A stretch of 64,000 nt of DNA from Panacibacter ginsenosidivorans (GCF_007971225.1 NZ_CP042435.1:4591501-4655500); one strand, 5' to 3'. Counted from the stretch's first letter, positions 1 to 8,746 are shown. Made by a program: numbers and translations. The notes: a model not told the origin generated them from the sequence alone.

Positions 1-1
1 A

Positions 2-196
2 CTTCAGCTTTCTGCAAGATCTTATACGCGCATTCTCAAAGTGGCAAGAACAATCGCAGACCTCGCGAACAGCGCCGGAATAGAATTGCATCATGTCGCT
101 GAAGCACTCCATTACCGCGGTCTTGATAAACCATTAATTATTCCATCCAATAAGTTCTGCACGCCTCAACCAACATCATATCGGTTAACAGGATAA
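2..196 (+). CDS. YifB/ComM-like Mg-chelatase-family AAA ATPase, C-terminal end only
   Basis: This is the last 64 codons of a gene that enters from the left edge. The frame reads [20 protein letters not shown] and then an [12 protein letters not shown]-type ending, which is the C-terminal helical domain of YifB/ComM Mg-chelatase-like ATPases. ComM homologues are hexameric branch-migration helicases that help integrate incoming DNA. The ATPase core is outside the window, so intactness cannot be judged. The 14-residue tail after the conserved end is not one I recognise. It reads in the same direction as the element genes that follow and probably belongs to the element rather than to core chromosome, which is inference. 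Confidence 0.8.
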   Translation, partial: LQLSARSYTRILKVARTIADLANSAGIELHHVAEALHYRGLDKPLIIPSNKFCTPQPTSYRLTG

Positions 197-599
197 TTGT
201 TTGTTGTAGGTAATCGCTTTCCTCACTATTCAACACCTGTTGCGACGCTCCGTTCATGGACAACAAATCTGTTCAGCATTCACTTTATTTGATTGCTCAT
301 GTTGCAGGACTTCGTATTGCATCCTTCCGAGCAAACCCAAATTTTCTGCGTCCCGCAAGCGGGACTTGCCCTTTGGGTTTTAAAAAAATCTCCACCCCGG
401 GCAGGTGGTTTCGCACTGTTCAACTTTCTGCAATGTGGATGAAGCTACAGAACCACTATCGGCTTCTTCCCGGGTAGTATTTTTTTCAAAAAAAATTTGG
501 ATTTGCCTCCAGGATGCAATGGGCAGCGTTGCTGGCCAAAAAGAAAGAACGCGCCGCAAGGCGCACTATCCGATTCACTAACAATTTAAATCTACTATC
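197..599. other. 403-bp gene-free stretch before ssb
   Basis: No convincing gene is present. A 73-codon frame at 256-477 and an 86-codon frame at 514-774 lack family resemblance, and the second overlaps ssb out of frame. The stretch contains a CCACC/GGTGG hairpin around 391-408, two A/T tracts near 385 and 480-497, and a GCGCC-GCAA-GGCGC tetraloop hairpin at 551-564. A structured leader or promoter for the ssb-DUF932 run is plausible but unproven. Confidence 0.5.
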
Positions 600-980
600 A
601 TGGCACAAATTATCGGACGGCTTACAAAAGACGCGAAAGTATTACCCGGCAGCAACAACCGCGAATTCATTGCATTCACTATTGCAGAGAATTTCCCCTA
701 CAAAACAAAGGGCGGGGAGCGCAAACAGGATTCAACTTTTTTTGATTGCGCTTATGGTCGCAGCACCAAAATAGCGCCTTACCTGACTAAGGGAACGATT
801 GTCGTAGTGACCGGACGACTAAAACCGCACCTGTATACAGACAACCAAGGCAACCAGAAAGCAGGCATTCAAATGCAGGTAAAGGAAATCAGCCTGCAGG
901 GTGGCGGCAGGAGACCCGACGGAACCGAAACCGCTAAAGCTCCAACTGAGACAGAACCAGCCGAAGACCTTCCATTTTAA
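600..980 (+). CDS. ssb: Single-stranded DNA-binding protein
   Basis: A 126-residue OB-fold SSB. The protein begins MAQIIGRLTKDAKV, carries the conserved FDCAYGR and TKGTIVVVTGRLK strands, and ends in the acidic tip EDLPF that SSBs use to recruit partner proteins. It is shorter than chromosomal SSBs (about 150-180 residues), as is common for copies on mobile elements. It would coat single-stranded DNA during conjugative transfer or element replication. It sits 48 bp upstream of the DUF932 gene and is probably co-transcribed with it. The ATG start is the only one that keeps the first OB strand intact. Confidence 0.93.
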   Translation: MAQIIGRLTKDAKVLPGSNNREFIAFTIAENFPYKTKGGERKQDSTFFDCAYGRSTKIAPYLTKGTIVVVTGRLKPHLYTDNQGNQKAGIQMQVKEISLQGGGRRPDGTETAKAPTETEPAEDLPF

Positions 981-1028
981 ACCATTGCATTTCCAAACAA
1001 ATTTTTAAACGACTCAACTTTTATCAAT

Positions 1029-2105
1029 ATGGCACACAATATCAATTATAACGATGAGACAGGGAGATATTCCTTTTATTCTGTAAAGGAAAAGGCATGG
1101 CACGGGCTGGGACAAATTGCCGATCAATATGAAACCAGTACCGAAGTGCTGAACAACGCAGGATTAAATTTTATTGTAGAAAAGCGTCCGTTGTTTACCT
1201 ATGATACCGAAAACTTTTGCAACAGCAGGAAAGAGAACAGCGACGATATTATTATCCCTGAAATCACCGTGCCCAATTACTACGCAAACGTAAGAACCGA
1301 CACAGAGCAGGTTTTAGGCGTAACGGGCAGCGATTACCGTATCGTACAGAACCGCGAAGCATTTGAATTTTTTGACGCTATTGCCGGTAAAGACGGTGTG
1401 TTCTATGAAACAGCCGGGGCGTTGGGTAAAGGTGAGCGCATATTTATTACTGCCAAACTGCCTGACCATATCAAAGTCGGCAGTGATGATATGATTGAAA
1501 AATACCTTTTTCTAACTACTTCGCACGATGGCAAAGGCAGCATCATTGCGGCCTTTACGCCGATCCGCATCGTTTGCAATAATACCTTAAATATTGCGCT
1601 CGGTAATTGTTCAAACAAGGTAGTGATCCGCCATACAGAAGGCGTAAAAGACCGCCTGCGTGAAGCCCATAAAGTGATGGGCATGGTTAACACATTATCA
1701 CCACTCCTTGAACAGTGTTTTAATCATTGGACAGGTATAAAAATTACCGACCCCGAAATTAAAAAACTGATCCAGGTTGCAATGGCACCTAATAAGGAAG
1801 TACTTGACAATATTAAAGCGGGTAAAGAAGACGAAAACAGCACCGCATTTAAAAATATCGTTGATGATGTTTTTGGCTATGCAATGATGAGTGAAACGCA
1901 ACAGCTACAAACCACACGCGGAACATTGTTTGGTGCGTTTAATGCCGTCACCGGCTATTTTCAAAATGTCCGCAAATACAAGGACAACGATGCAAAAATA
2001 AAATCCATCTTCCTGGATGGTACCGGTCTGAACAAAGCGCAAAAAGCTTTTGACCTGTGCAGCGCCTACGCCAAAGATGGTGAAACCGCCCTTGCAATAT
2101 CGTAA
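1029..2105 (+). CDS. DUF932 / phage-plasmid-like protein
   Basis: A 358-residue protein of the DUF932 family, often annotated as phage/plasmid-like protein TIGR03299. The recognisable parts are the N-terminal KAWHGLG segment, the RIVQNREAFEFFD block near residue 105, and the TPIRIVCNNTLNIAL block near residue 180. The family is common on plasmids and integrative elements, often beside SSB and antirestriction genes, but its biochemical role is unsettled. A strong rho-independent terminator follows its stop, so it probably closes the ssb transcription unit. Confidence 0.85.
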   Translation: MAHNINYNDETGRYSFYSVKEKAWHGLGQIADQYETSTEVLNNAGLNFIVEKRPLFTYDTENFCNSRKENSDDIIIPEITVPNYYANVRTDTEQVLGVTGSDYRIVQNREAFEFFDAIAGKDGVFYETAGALGKGERIFITAKLPDHIKVGSDDMIEKYLFLTTSHDGKGSIIAAFTPIRIVCNNTLNIALGNCSNKVVIRHTEGVKDRLREAHKVMGMVNTLSPLLEQCFNHWTGIKITDPEIKKLIQVAMAPNKEVLDNIKAGKEDENSTAFKNIVDDVFGYAMMSETQQLQTTRGTLFGAFNAVTGYFQNVRKYKDNDAKIKSIFLDGTGLNKAQKAFDLCSAYAKDGETALAIS

Positions 2106-2112
2106 ACAAACG

Positions 2113-2138
2113 AGCGGGGCAACCGCCCCGCTTTTTTT
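2113..2138 (+). terminator. Rho-independent terminator after DUF932 gene
   Basis: AGCGGGGC-AACC-GCCCCGCT is followed by seven T residues and starts 8 bp after the stop codon. It is a textbook GC-rich stem with a U tract. Confidence 0.92.
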
Positions 2139-2168
2139 CCTCTTATCCATCAATCAACTGCATTACTT

Positions 2169-2537
2169 ATGAAATCATTTAAAGAAATGAACAACATTGA
2201 CAAGGCGCAATTAATACACGCCTTGTTTCCTGACGATATCAATCACATGCTTACATTTTTTGAAGATTCAGCGAGCATGATTTTAAATAGTCCATCATTA
2301 ATGCCGGAAGAGTGGAACAGGAAAATCGACCTGGCAGTATGGCAAAAAGAAGCGGAGACAGTGCAACAAAAAATCAATGAGTATCGCGGGAAAATGGTAC
2401 AAGACGGCAGTTATTTCGCGGCCACTTTATTCAAAGGCTATCTTGATTTTTTTCCGCTGCAATGTCTCAGGGATTACACCCTCTTAACACCCAATCAAAA
2501 ATTAGCGGACGCTATAGAATTATTGTTTGAACCATGA
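2169..2537 (+). CDS. Hypothetical protein (122 aa)
   Basis: A 122-residue soluble protein with no signal peptide or membrane segment, which I cannot assign to a family. It is rich in charged helical segments (KEMNNIDKAQLIHALFPDDI at the start) with aromatic-rich stretches in the second half. It has its own position between a terminator upstream and a long hairpin downstream, so it may be a single-gene transcript. The coding frame is supported by a good start context and by codon usage resembling the neighbouring element genes. Confidence 0.65.
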   Translation: MKSFKEMNNIDKAQLIHALFPDDINHMLTFFEDSASMILNSPSLMPEEWNRKIDLAVWQKEAETVQQKINEYRGKMVQDGSYFAATLFKGYLDFFPLQCLRDYTLLTPNQKLADAIELLFEP

Positions 2538-2546
2538 ACAGGGCGA

Positions 2547-2598
2547 AAGCTGCCGTTTGCAAATGTTATGTTTTGCAAAGGAATGCAAACGGCAGCTT
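2547..2598. repeat. Long hairpin, copy 1 of a two-copy element-specific family
   Basis: A perfect 15-bp stem, AAGCTGCCGTTTGCA, pairs with TGCAAACGGCAGCTT across a 22-nt loop and is followed by GTCATTG. A second hairpin with the same outer stem (AAGCTGCCGT) and the same downstream GTCATTG lies at 8694-8746. It sits between two same-strand genes and could terminate transcription or act as a structured RNA, although no U tract follows. Confidence 0.75.
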
Positions 2599-2645
2599 GT
2601 CATTGTATCCTTAAATGAAATTATCTATTACTTAAACTTTTATCC

Positions 2646-2888
2646 ATGAATATCGAAACAGCAATAAAGAAAGGGACTATACAATTTTCAAAAACATTCA
2701 CTGTACTGAACAACTGTAAAGCATTGATCGAGAGCTATGCAATAGACGAATTGGGATTCAGTATAGAAAAAGCAAAAGCTTTCGCCATTTCCGTTGCAAA
2801 AGACAGCAGTATAAAACTATTGTCCACTTACCCGGACATGGACAGGTTCTTTTTGTGGTACTACATCAATTTCATTTCAAATATTTAA
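2646..2888 (+). CDS. Hypothetical protein (80 aa)
   Basis: An 80-residue, lysine-rich, mainly helical protein without a recognised domain. It starts 48 bp after the long hairpin and is followed 11 bp later by another small gene, so the two are probably co-transcribed with the methyltransferase-helicase gene downstream. The hydrophobic C-terminus (FFLWYYINFISNI) is too short to be called a membrane anchor with confidence. Confidence 0.55.
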   Translation: MNIETAIKKGTIQFSKTFTVLNNCKALIESYAIDELGFSIEKAKAFAISVAKDSSIKLLSTYPDMDRFFLWYYINFISNI

Positions 2889-2899
2889 AAGCAAATGGC

Positions 2900-3220
2900 A
2901 TGTGTAGTAAGATCAATATCCAAAAACTGGCAACGTTTACACCTGATTCAAACAAACTGCAACTGGTTGTATTCCGCTTAACAAAAGCGGACAGCACACC
3001 TTACAACTTTGTTTGGATAATGGGCAACATAGACAAAGTGAAACATAAATTATTTGCATGGAACGGGACACAATTTGAAAGAACTTATTTCGGGACAATA
3101 TACAACGCCACATTACCAAAAGACAATACCCGCATTGAAGTAAACACGACAAAACTGTCTGCACTCTGCCGCGACCTGAACATTGATTCACTGGTGATCG
3201 TCCGCTTTCAAGTTTATTAA
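2900..3220 (+). CDS. Hypothetical protein (106 aa)
   Basis: An unrecognised 106-residue protein. The frame is open from 2855, but an ATG there would overlap the preceding gene by 34 bp. The ATG at 2900 leaves an 11-bp gap and a normal N-terminus (MCSKINIQKLATFTPDSNKL), so I prefer it. The alternating pattern of hydrophobic residues suggests a small beta-rich fold. It lies 27 bp upstream of the methyltransferase-helicase gene, which suggests co-expression. Confidence 0.55.
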   Translation: MCSKINIQKLATFTPDSNKLQLVVFRLTKADSTPYNFVWIMGNIDKVKHKLFAWNGTQFERTYFGTIYNATLPKDNTRIEVNTTKLSALCRDLNIDSLVIVRFQVY

Positions 3221-3247
3221 TACACCGCACGATAAAACATTTTACTA

Positions 3248-6226
3248 ATGAAATACCAATTCCATAATATACAACTATCACCCGAAGAAAAAGCCGTCTG
3301 GAATGCGTCTATTATTGAAATGCTTTCAGACAATACTGCACCCGGCATGGGTGCGGAAGAAATCTATAACCTGTTTACAGGTAAGGGTGGATTGCACGGG
3401 CTATCACGTCAGGATTATCCTAATTACTATGAATATGCAACAGCAAAAAAGGAAGTTGAGCAGGGACAATTTTTTACGCCGCATAATCTTTGCGATGCCA
3501 TAGTGCGTGCTATAAAACCCAAGCAGGAATTTACCATTGCAGACCTTACTTGTGGTATAGGAAACTTTTTCAATTTCATGCCAAATGAAAGCAACCTGTA
3601 TGGTAATGAAATAGACCCCGATGCGCTATCTGTTTGTAAACATCTTTACCCCTTGGCAAATTTGGAGGAAGGCGACTTACTTTATTACAGAAGCGCCGTA
3701 GCTTTCGATATTGTAATCGGCAATCCTCCTTTCAATCTTGCTACCGACAATGGGAACAGCCAATGGGTATATCTCCAAAAAGCGCATGAGGTTTTAAAAT
3801 ACGGGGGATTGCTATGCATTATTGTTCCGGCAAGTTTTTTAGCAGACGAGTTCCAGGATAAAAGAAAGATCAGCTGGCTGAATGACAAGTTTCATTTTGT
3901 ATTGCAATCGCTTTTACCTGCTGATGCTTTTGATGCATGCATTGAAACAAAACTACTGATCCTGCAAAAGAAAGGGATTCGCAAGGTTTGTTTTAGCTAC
4001 CAGCCAACAGCATTTGTTCCTTTTGAACCTGATAATATTTATAATGGTTTTATTAAACCTCTGTATGAGGAAAACAAAGCAAATGCTGCAAGACTTCATT
4101 TACTGTCTATACAAGAAAGTATAGGTTTTGCAGAATTAAACTACCAAATTAAAAAGCGATTGTGGCATATCAAAAGCAATCCTTTGTTGCGCAGAAAATT
4201 TTATAAAAAGGCTTTACAGAAACTCGATGAAATCAAAACGAAAAAGAGACCGGATGATATGAGCCTGAAGGAATGGGAGCGCATCAAGCCTACGCCTGAA
4301 AAAGTACTGCACTGGATGAGCAAACTATTAAAAGAACAGAATCTGCCACCTGCAAGAAAAATAACAGCCATCGTTAAAAATAATTATGGTATCGCAAACA
4401 AATCCTATCATAAATCATTGCAATCACAATCATGGTATAAATCGGTTCATGATCTTCTATTAAACGGAGGGCGTTTTGCACCATATAAAAAGTTGTACGA
4501 CAAAAAAGAAAAGGCACTTACAATACAGAACTCAGCATTTACGCAGCTTTCCCGCAAACCCAATATTGATGCGTTTCTCAATCGCTTCCGTTTAACACCG
4601 AAATGGCAAAAGCAATTATTGTTTCCTAATGTCAACGCAACCATTATCAAACTAAACCAGATGCAAAAACAGGATTTGGGTTTGATACTGCAAAAGCATT
4701 ACAGTATACTGGCATGGGAACAGGGCGGCGGCAAATCGGTCGCAGGTATGACATGGCTTCGATATTGGGAAAAACATTATCGTTATTGTTTTATTCTCGC
4801 ACCGGCACTTGCGATCAATACCACCTGGACAGAAAGACTGAGCATTTATGGTTTTGATTTCTGTCAGCCTGAATCTGCAAGCGATCTGTATACAATAAAA
4901 CAGGGGCAGATCATTTTAGTGACCTATGACCGGTTGATTTCGTTGCAACGTTTTATTAAACGCTTTATCAAACATGCAGCATATAAGATTGCTTTGCTGG
5001 TAGATGAATCAGATGAACTAACCAATGCATCCAGCCAGCGCAGCATTGCAGCACTGAATTGTTTCCGCAAGGCGAAATTAAAACTGCTTACTACTGGCAC
5101 CACGACACGCAACAACATCAATGAACTGTACACCCAATTAGAATTATTGTATAATAATTCATCAGCATTCAGGTGTTGGGCTGAACGCATTTATAAAGCA
5201 GATGAAAAAGGTTCGATCCGCGAATGCCTAAATGAAAATTGCGGCTATCCTTTTCCCGCTTATAATGGCGCTGCTTTATTCAAAGCGTCCTTTTGTCCGC
5301 AACGTGTTACCGTCTTTGGTATCCGCCAGGACACGCAGGATATATACAACACTCCCATATTAAAAGAGATCATTGACAAAACAATTGTTACCAGAAAGTT
5401 TGAGGAGATCACTGGTGAAAAAAAATACAGTATTCACACACATGCGGTGAGACAAAGTATTGCAGAAAAGGAACTATACAGATTGCTCATGCATGATTTT
5501 CTGAAAGTGTGTTATGATTATTATACCACTACAGGCAACGCAAGAAAAGAAGCCGCCATGCGACTGCTCCGGCAGATCAAGGCACTGATAAAGGCAACTT
5601 CTGTTCCGCACCTGATGCCCAACTATACGGGTGCCGGTTATCCTGAAAAATACAATAAGATCAAACAGATGGTGCAGGGCTGGTCACAGGAACTGGTGAC
5701 CATCGGCACTGTTTTGAAAAGTACCGCCCGGGACTATCACCAATATTTAAAAGAACAGTTTAAAGAGCGCCAATTGTTTTACATCGACGGCGAACGAAAT
5801 GTTACCAAAAGGAAAGCAATTCTTGAACAGTTCAGGCTGAGTGAAAACGGCTTACTTGTTTGCACACAGCAATCGTTAAAATCATCCGTCAATATCCCTT
5901 ATTGCAACCGTTGCATTATAGAGAGTCTGCAATGGAATATTCCAAAGATCAGCCAGTTCTATTTCAGGTTCATAAGGTTCGATAGTGTACGACACTCAGA
6001 AGTACATTTTGTCAACTATGAGAACACGATAGAGATTAATCTTCTTGCCTTGCTGATGGCAAAAGAAAAATTAAACGATTTTATCAAGACCACGAACGAG
6101 AAATCTTCCAAAGCGATTTATGAGCAGTTTGGTATTGATCTCAACATCCTCGATATGCTGATCTCAAAAAGTTATGATGATGAAGGCAAACTGGTACTGC
6201 GCTGGGGCAAACAGCAACTATGCTGA
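3248..6226 (+). CDS. N6-adenine methyltransferase / SNF2-type helicase fusion
   Basis: A 992-residue two-enzyme protein. The N-terminal third is a gamma-type adenine DNA methyltransferase: SAM motif I IADLTCGIGNFF at about 98-109, acidic GNEIDPDA at 119-126, and catalytic motif IV NPPF at 159-162. A basic, helical linker leads to a superfamily 2 helicase: Walker A GGGKS at 493-497, Walker B DESD at 586-589 in place of DEAD/DEAH, motif III TGTTTRN at 616-622, and a second RecA lobe with a motif VI-like RFIRFDS near the end. No PD-(D/E)XK nuclease motif is visible, so it is not a complete type I or IIG restriction enzyme. P1 DarB, an antirestriction protein, has the same methylase-helicase layout. 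An antirestriction or DNA-modifying role during transfer is inferred. Confidence 0.85.
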   Translation: MKYQFHNIQLSPEEKAVWNASIIEMLSDNTAPGMGAEEIYNLFTGKGGLHGLSRQDYPNYYEYATAKKEVEQGQFFTPHNLCDAIVRAIKPKQEFTIADLTCGIGNFFNFMPNESNLYGNEIDPDALSVCKHLYPLANLEEGDLLYYRSAVAFDIVIGNPPFNLATDNGNSQWVYLQKAHEVLKYGGLLCIIVPASFLADEFQDKRKISWLNDKFHFVLQSLLPADAFDACIETKLLILQKKGIRKVCFSYQPTAFVPFEPDNIYNGFIKPLYEENKANAARLHLLSIQESIGFAELNYQIKKRLWHIKSNPLLRRKFYKKALQKLDEIKTKKRPDDMSLKEWERIKPTPEKVLHWMSKLLKEQNLPPARKITAIVKNNYGIANKSYHKSLQSQSWYKSVHDLLLNGGRFAPYKKLYDKKEKALTIQNSAFTQLSRKPNIDAFLNRFRLTPKWQKQLLFPNVNATIIKLNQMQKQDLGLILQKHYSILAWEQGGGKSVAGMTWLRYWEKHYRYCFILAPALAINTTWTERLSIYGFDFCQPESASDLYTIKQGQIILVTYDRLISLQRFIKRFIKHAAYKIALLVDESDELTNASSQRSIAALNCFRKAKLKLLTTGTTTRNNINELYTQLELLYNNSSAFRCWAERIYKADEKGSIRECLNENCGYPFPAYNGAALFKASFCPQRVTVFGIRQDTQDIYNTPILKEIIDKTIVTRKFEEITGEKKYSIHTHAVRQSIAEKELYRLLMHDFLKVCYDYYTTTGNARKEAAMRLLRQIKALIKATSVPHLMPNYTGAGYPEKYNKIKQMVQGWSQELVTIGTVLKSTARDYHQYLKEQFKERQLFYIDGERNVTKRKAILEQFRLSENGLLVCTQQSLKSSVNIPYCNRCIIESLQWNIPKISQFYFRFIRFDSVRHSEVHFVNYENTIEINLLALLMAKEKLNDFIKTTNEKSSKAIYEQFGIDLNILDMLISKSYDDEGKLVLRWGKQQLC

Positions 6227-6273
6227 TTCCAATAAAACAGTAAACAATTTTATAAACATAAAACATTGCACGT

Positions 6274-8091
6274 ATGAAAACCGCAATTAAAAGCAAAGCT
6301 GAAATAAACAGAAAAACAGAAAAGCCAAAGAAGCAAACAACAAAATCTTTTGCGATACCGGAGGGCGAAAGAGAAAGTATTGCACTCGACCTGATAGATT
6401 ATCATCCTTCCAACCGCCGCAGGTTGTTTAATCAAAACACATTGCAGGAACTTGCAGCAGATATTGCATTGCATGGTTTGATACATGATGTTACGGTGCG
6501 TCCTAAGCCTGACGGAAGATTTGAATTGCTGGCAGGAAGAAGAAGAACTGAAGCGTCCCGTATAGCCTGTTTAAAAACGATCAGCGCTCATATCGTTGAT
6601 GTCACTGATGATGTTGCAAAGGAGATCATATTCAGTGAAAATGCACATCGTGAAAATCCGCATCCGCTTGATGATGCATTGCTGATCGCAGAAATGCAGG
6701 AAGCAAAAAAAACCACAAAAGAAATCGCATTGCGCTTATGCAAGTCTGAATCCTTTGTATTGGGTCGCGCCAAATTGATCGCCCTTATTGAACCGTTTCA
6801 GGAAATATTTATTGCAGATAAAATGACTTTGCAGGAAGCGTTGCAACTGGCTGCCATTGCCCCGGAATCACAACTTGATTTTTTTGAAGAGAACTGTTCG
6901 GACTGGAAAGAGGATGAAGATTTTGAACTCGGTGAATTGTCCTATGAATTACGCCGCTACACGTATGATCTTACAAAAGCACCGTTCGATATCAAAGATA
7001 AAAAATTGGTTCCCGAAGCCGGTGCCTGTTCACGTTGTCCTTTTAACACCGCAACTATGAGTACCTTATTCCCGGATGAAGCACAACACGCGATTTGCAC
7101 CAACAAAGCATGCTACCACAACAAATGCAGTATGCATTATCAAGCGAACCTGGTAGCATTGTTTGCAGAGCAACCCGCTGCGCTTGTTGTCAGTTCCAAT
7201 ATTGCGGAATCGCTGAAAAAAGCAGTAGAACAATTTCCCGCTGCAAACGGCTTACCTATTTACGATCGCTACAACGTGCAACTGGTCAATGCACCGCAAT
7301 TGCCGGATAAGGCAGACTATACAGAGGACAATGAAGATGGCAGCGAAACTTTGTTTGATGAAACCGCTTTTGCACAGGCAATGGAAGAATATGAAAACGA
7401 TCTGCATGAATACAACCAGATGATCGAAAAAGGTACGATCATAAAAGGATTGCAAATAACATCAGGTGAGATGGCAATCGTTTATTTTATTGAAGGCAGA
7501 TATACTGTAAGCAGTTCCACTCCAAAACAAACCGCTAAAGAAGTACAGGAAGCAATCAAAGCAGGTACGGTAACAGCAGAACTATTACAAGGTGAAATTG
7601 AACGCTTAGAAACGAGAGAGAAAAGAGCCAAAGAACTTGACAGAGAAAAAGTACAATTGCGGGTGCATGAGGAATTTATTAAACAAATCAAAAGCCCATC
7701 TGAGACTGCCCTGACGCAGGCAGATCATATCGCTGCAAGATTACTGGTGTATCACTCTTTGGACTATACAAACAAGAACGAGGTTGACAAAGCACTTCAA
7801 TTAAAAGACGCGCAAACAAATGAAGGATTGTACCAGTTGCTTGCGGCACTTACTGACGTGCAGTTCAGTTATCTTATCCGCATGGCACTTGCGGGTAAAT
7901 CAGACAGTAAGTTTCCAAATAATATTACAGCGTATACTTTGTATCAAACAGCAGCGGCTGCAGGAGTCGATGTTGGGGCAATTGAATCGCTTCAACAGCA
8001 GAAAGCAATTGAACGTCAAAAGACATGTGATGAAAATATCAATAAAACCCGGGAAAGAATAAATCAGCTGGAACCACAGGAAGCAGATTGA
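6274..8091 (+). CDS. ParB/RepB/Spo0J-family protein, long form with cysteine cluster
   Basis: A 605-residue ParB-like protein. The N-terminal ParB/sulfiredoxin domain is clear: IALDLIDYHPSNRR near residue 30, LLAGRRRTEASR near 85, and the phosphate-binding ENAHRENPHPLDDA near 118. A helix-turn-helix follows (KEIALRLCKSESFVLGRAKL). Next comes a cysteine-rich segment CSRCPFN...CTNKACYHNKC around residues 252-285 that could bind zinc, and then a long acidic, partly coiled-coil C-terminal half. ParB domains bind CTP and load on centromere-like DNA. Here the protein may stabilise the element or regulate transcription. No parA lies beside it. It follows the methylase-helicase gene by 47 bp. Confidence 0.85.
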   Translation: MKTAIKSKAEINRKTEKPKKQTTKSFAIPEGERESIALDLIDYHPSNRRRLFNQNTLQELAADIALHGLIHDVTVRPKPDGRFELLAGRRRTEASRIACLKTISAHIVDVTDDVAKEIIFSENAHRENPHPLDDALLIAEMQEAKKTTKEIALRLCKSESFVLGRAKLIALIEPFQEIFIADKMTLQEALQLAAIAPESQLDFFEENCSDWKEDEDFELGELSYELRRYTYDLTKAPFDIKDKKLVPEAGACSRCPFNTATMSTLFPDEAQHAICTNKACYHNKCSMHYQANLVALFAEQPAALVVSSNIAESLKKAVEQFPAANGLPIYDRYNVQLVNAPQLPDKADYTEDNEDGSETLFDETAFAQAMEEYENDLHEYNQMIEKGTIIKGLQITSGEMAIVYFIEGRYTVSSSTPKQTAKEVQEAIKAGTVTAELLQGEIERLETREKRAKELDREKVQLRVHEEFIKQIKSPSETALTQADHIAARLLVYHSLDYTNKNEVDKALQLKDAQTNEGLYQLLAALTDVQFSYLIRMALAGKSDSKFPNNITAYTLYQTAAAAGVDVGAIESLQQQKAIERQKTCDENINKTRERINQLEPQEAD

Positions 8092-8097
8092 AAAGGG

Positions 8098-8130
8098 GGG
8101 CGCCCTGAAACTATACAGGGCGCTTGCTTT
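8098..8130 (+). terminator. Terminator after the parB-like gene
   Basis: GCGCCCTG-aaactata-CAGGGCGC is followed by TTGCTTTTG. It starts just after the stop codon. The U tract is interrupted, so efficiency is uncertain. Confidence 0.7.
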
Positions 8131-8177
8131 TGCAATTTTAAGAATGAAAATCAGAAACAAGATTGTAAACAAAATGA

Positions 8178-8558
8178 ATGAATCCTATGACACGCTCCAA
8201 CATATATATCACTTTAAGCAGCGGCAAAAAAATGTTTTTTGTTGCGGACGGAAGCAGTGCGCCCGAACAGGGATTTATTGTACAACAACTGATACAGCCG
8301 CTACTTCAATTAAACGATGCAAAAAAAGAATTGCACTTAATACAGGCGCATTCCGATGCCATCAATGAACTGCGCACCAATGCAGACTATCGTTATGAAA
8401 TTGATCTCGTTGAGAAAACAGTTCGCTTTTTTGAAGAACATTATCACCATAAAACGGGAAAGTTCAGAAAAGGAAAAGACCTCACTGACGAAAGATATAT
8501 TCCGTATCTAAAATCAATTACAAACAATGATGAAAACAACGCAGCCCAAACAGAATAA
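8178..8558 (+). CDS. Hypothetical protein (126 aa)
   Basis: A 126-residue unknown with an N-terminal beta segment (NIYITLSSGKKMFFVADG) followed by two long helices and a basic tail. The start at 8178 or the ATG three codons later are both possible. Its 3' end overlaps a 52-codon frame by 29 bp, suggesting translational coupling. It has no membrane segment. No function can be assigned. Confidence 0.6.
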   Translation: MNPMTRSNIYITLSSGKKMFFVADGSSAPEQGFIVQQLIQPLLQLNDAKKELHLIQAHSDAINELRTNADYRYEIDLVEKTVRFFEEHYHHKTGKFRKGKDLTDERYIPYLKSITNNDENNAAQTE

Positions 8559-8688
8559 AACTATTGCAAGCACTACAGAACGTATGCTATTGCAATTATC
8601 AAGTCCGGTAAAATTTTATGCTTTTGACGCATCTGGATTTGTGCACAAGGCACCTGTTTTGCTGCTACTGGCAAAGGAACATGGATGA
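8530..8688 (+). CDS. Small hypothetical protein (52 aa)
   Basis: A 52-codon frame starting inside the end of the preceding gene and stopping just before a long hairpin. It reads MKTTQPKQNKTIASTTERML and continues into a hydrophobic block ending in LLLLAKEHG. An overlap-coupled start plus a hairpin right after the stop argue that it is expressed. The length is too short for codon statistics to decide. Confidence 0.4.
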   Translation: MKTTQPKQNKTIASTTERMLLQLSSPVKFYAFDASGFVHKAPVLLLLAKEHG

Positions 8689-8693
8689 TAAAA

Positions 8694-8746
8694 AAGCTGC
8701 CGTCTTATAACGATTATGATTGTTAGCGGAAGTAAGACGGCAGCTT
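8694..8746. repeat. Long hairpin, copy 2 of the element-specific family
   Basis: A perfect 14-bp stem, AAGCTGCCGTCTTA, pairs with TAAGACGGCAGCTT across a 25-nt loop and is followed by CGTCATTG. The outer 10 bp and the downstream GTCATTG match the hairpin at 2547-2598, while the inner stem has changed on both arms, so pairing is conserved. It begins 5 bp after the stop of the small frame ending at 8688. Confidence 0.75.

Noticed and set aside
2-196. comM interrupted by the element (insertion into comM as in some islands)
   Set aside because: The C-terminal end is followed by a natural stop, and the integration site at the visible end is tRNA-Asp. Whether the 5' part is intact cannot be seen.
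256-477. 73-codon open frame before ssb
   Set aside because: Odd composition, no family resemblance, overlaps hairpin-rich DNA, and no start context. Treated as intergenic.
514-774. 86-codon frame overlapping the start of ssb
   Set aside because: It runs out of frame through the conserved SSB coding region and is a shadow of it.
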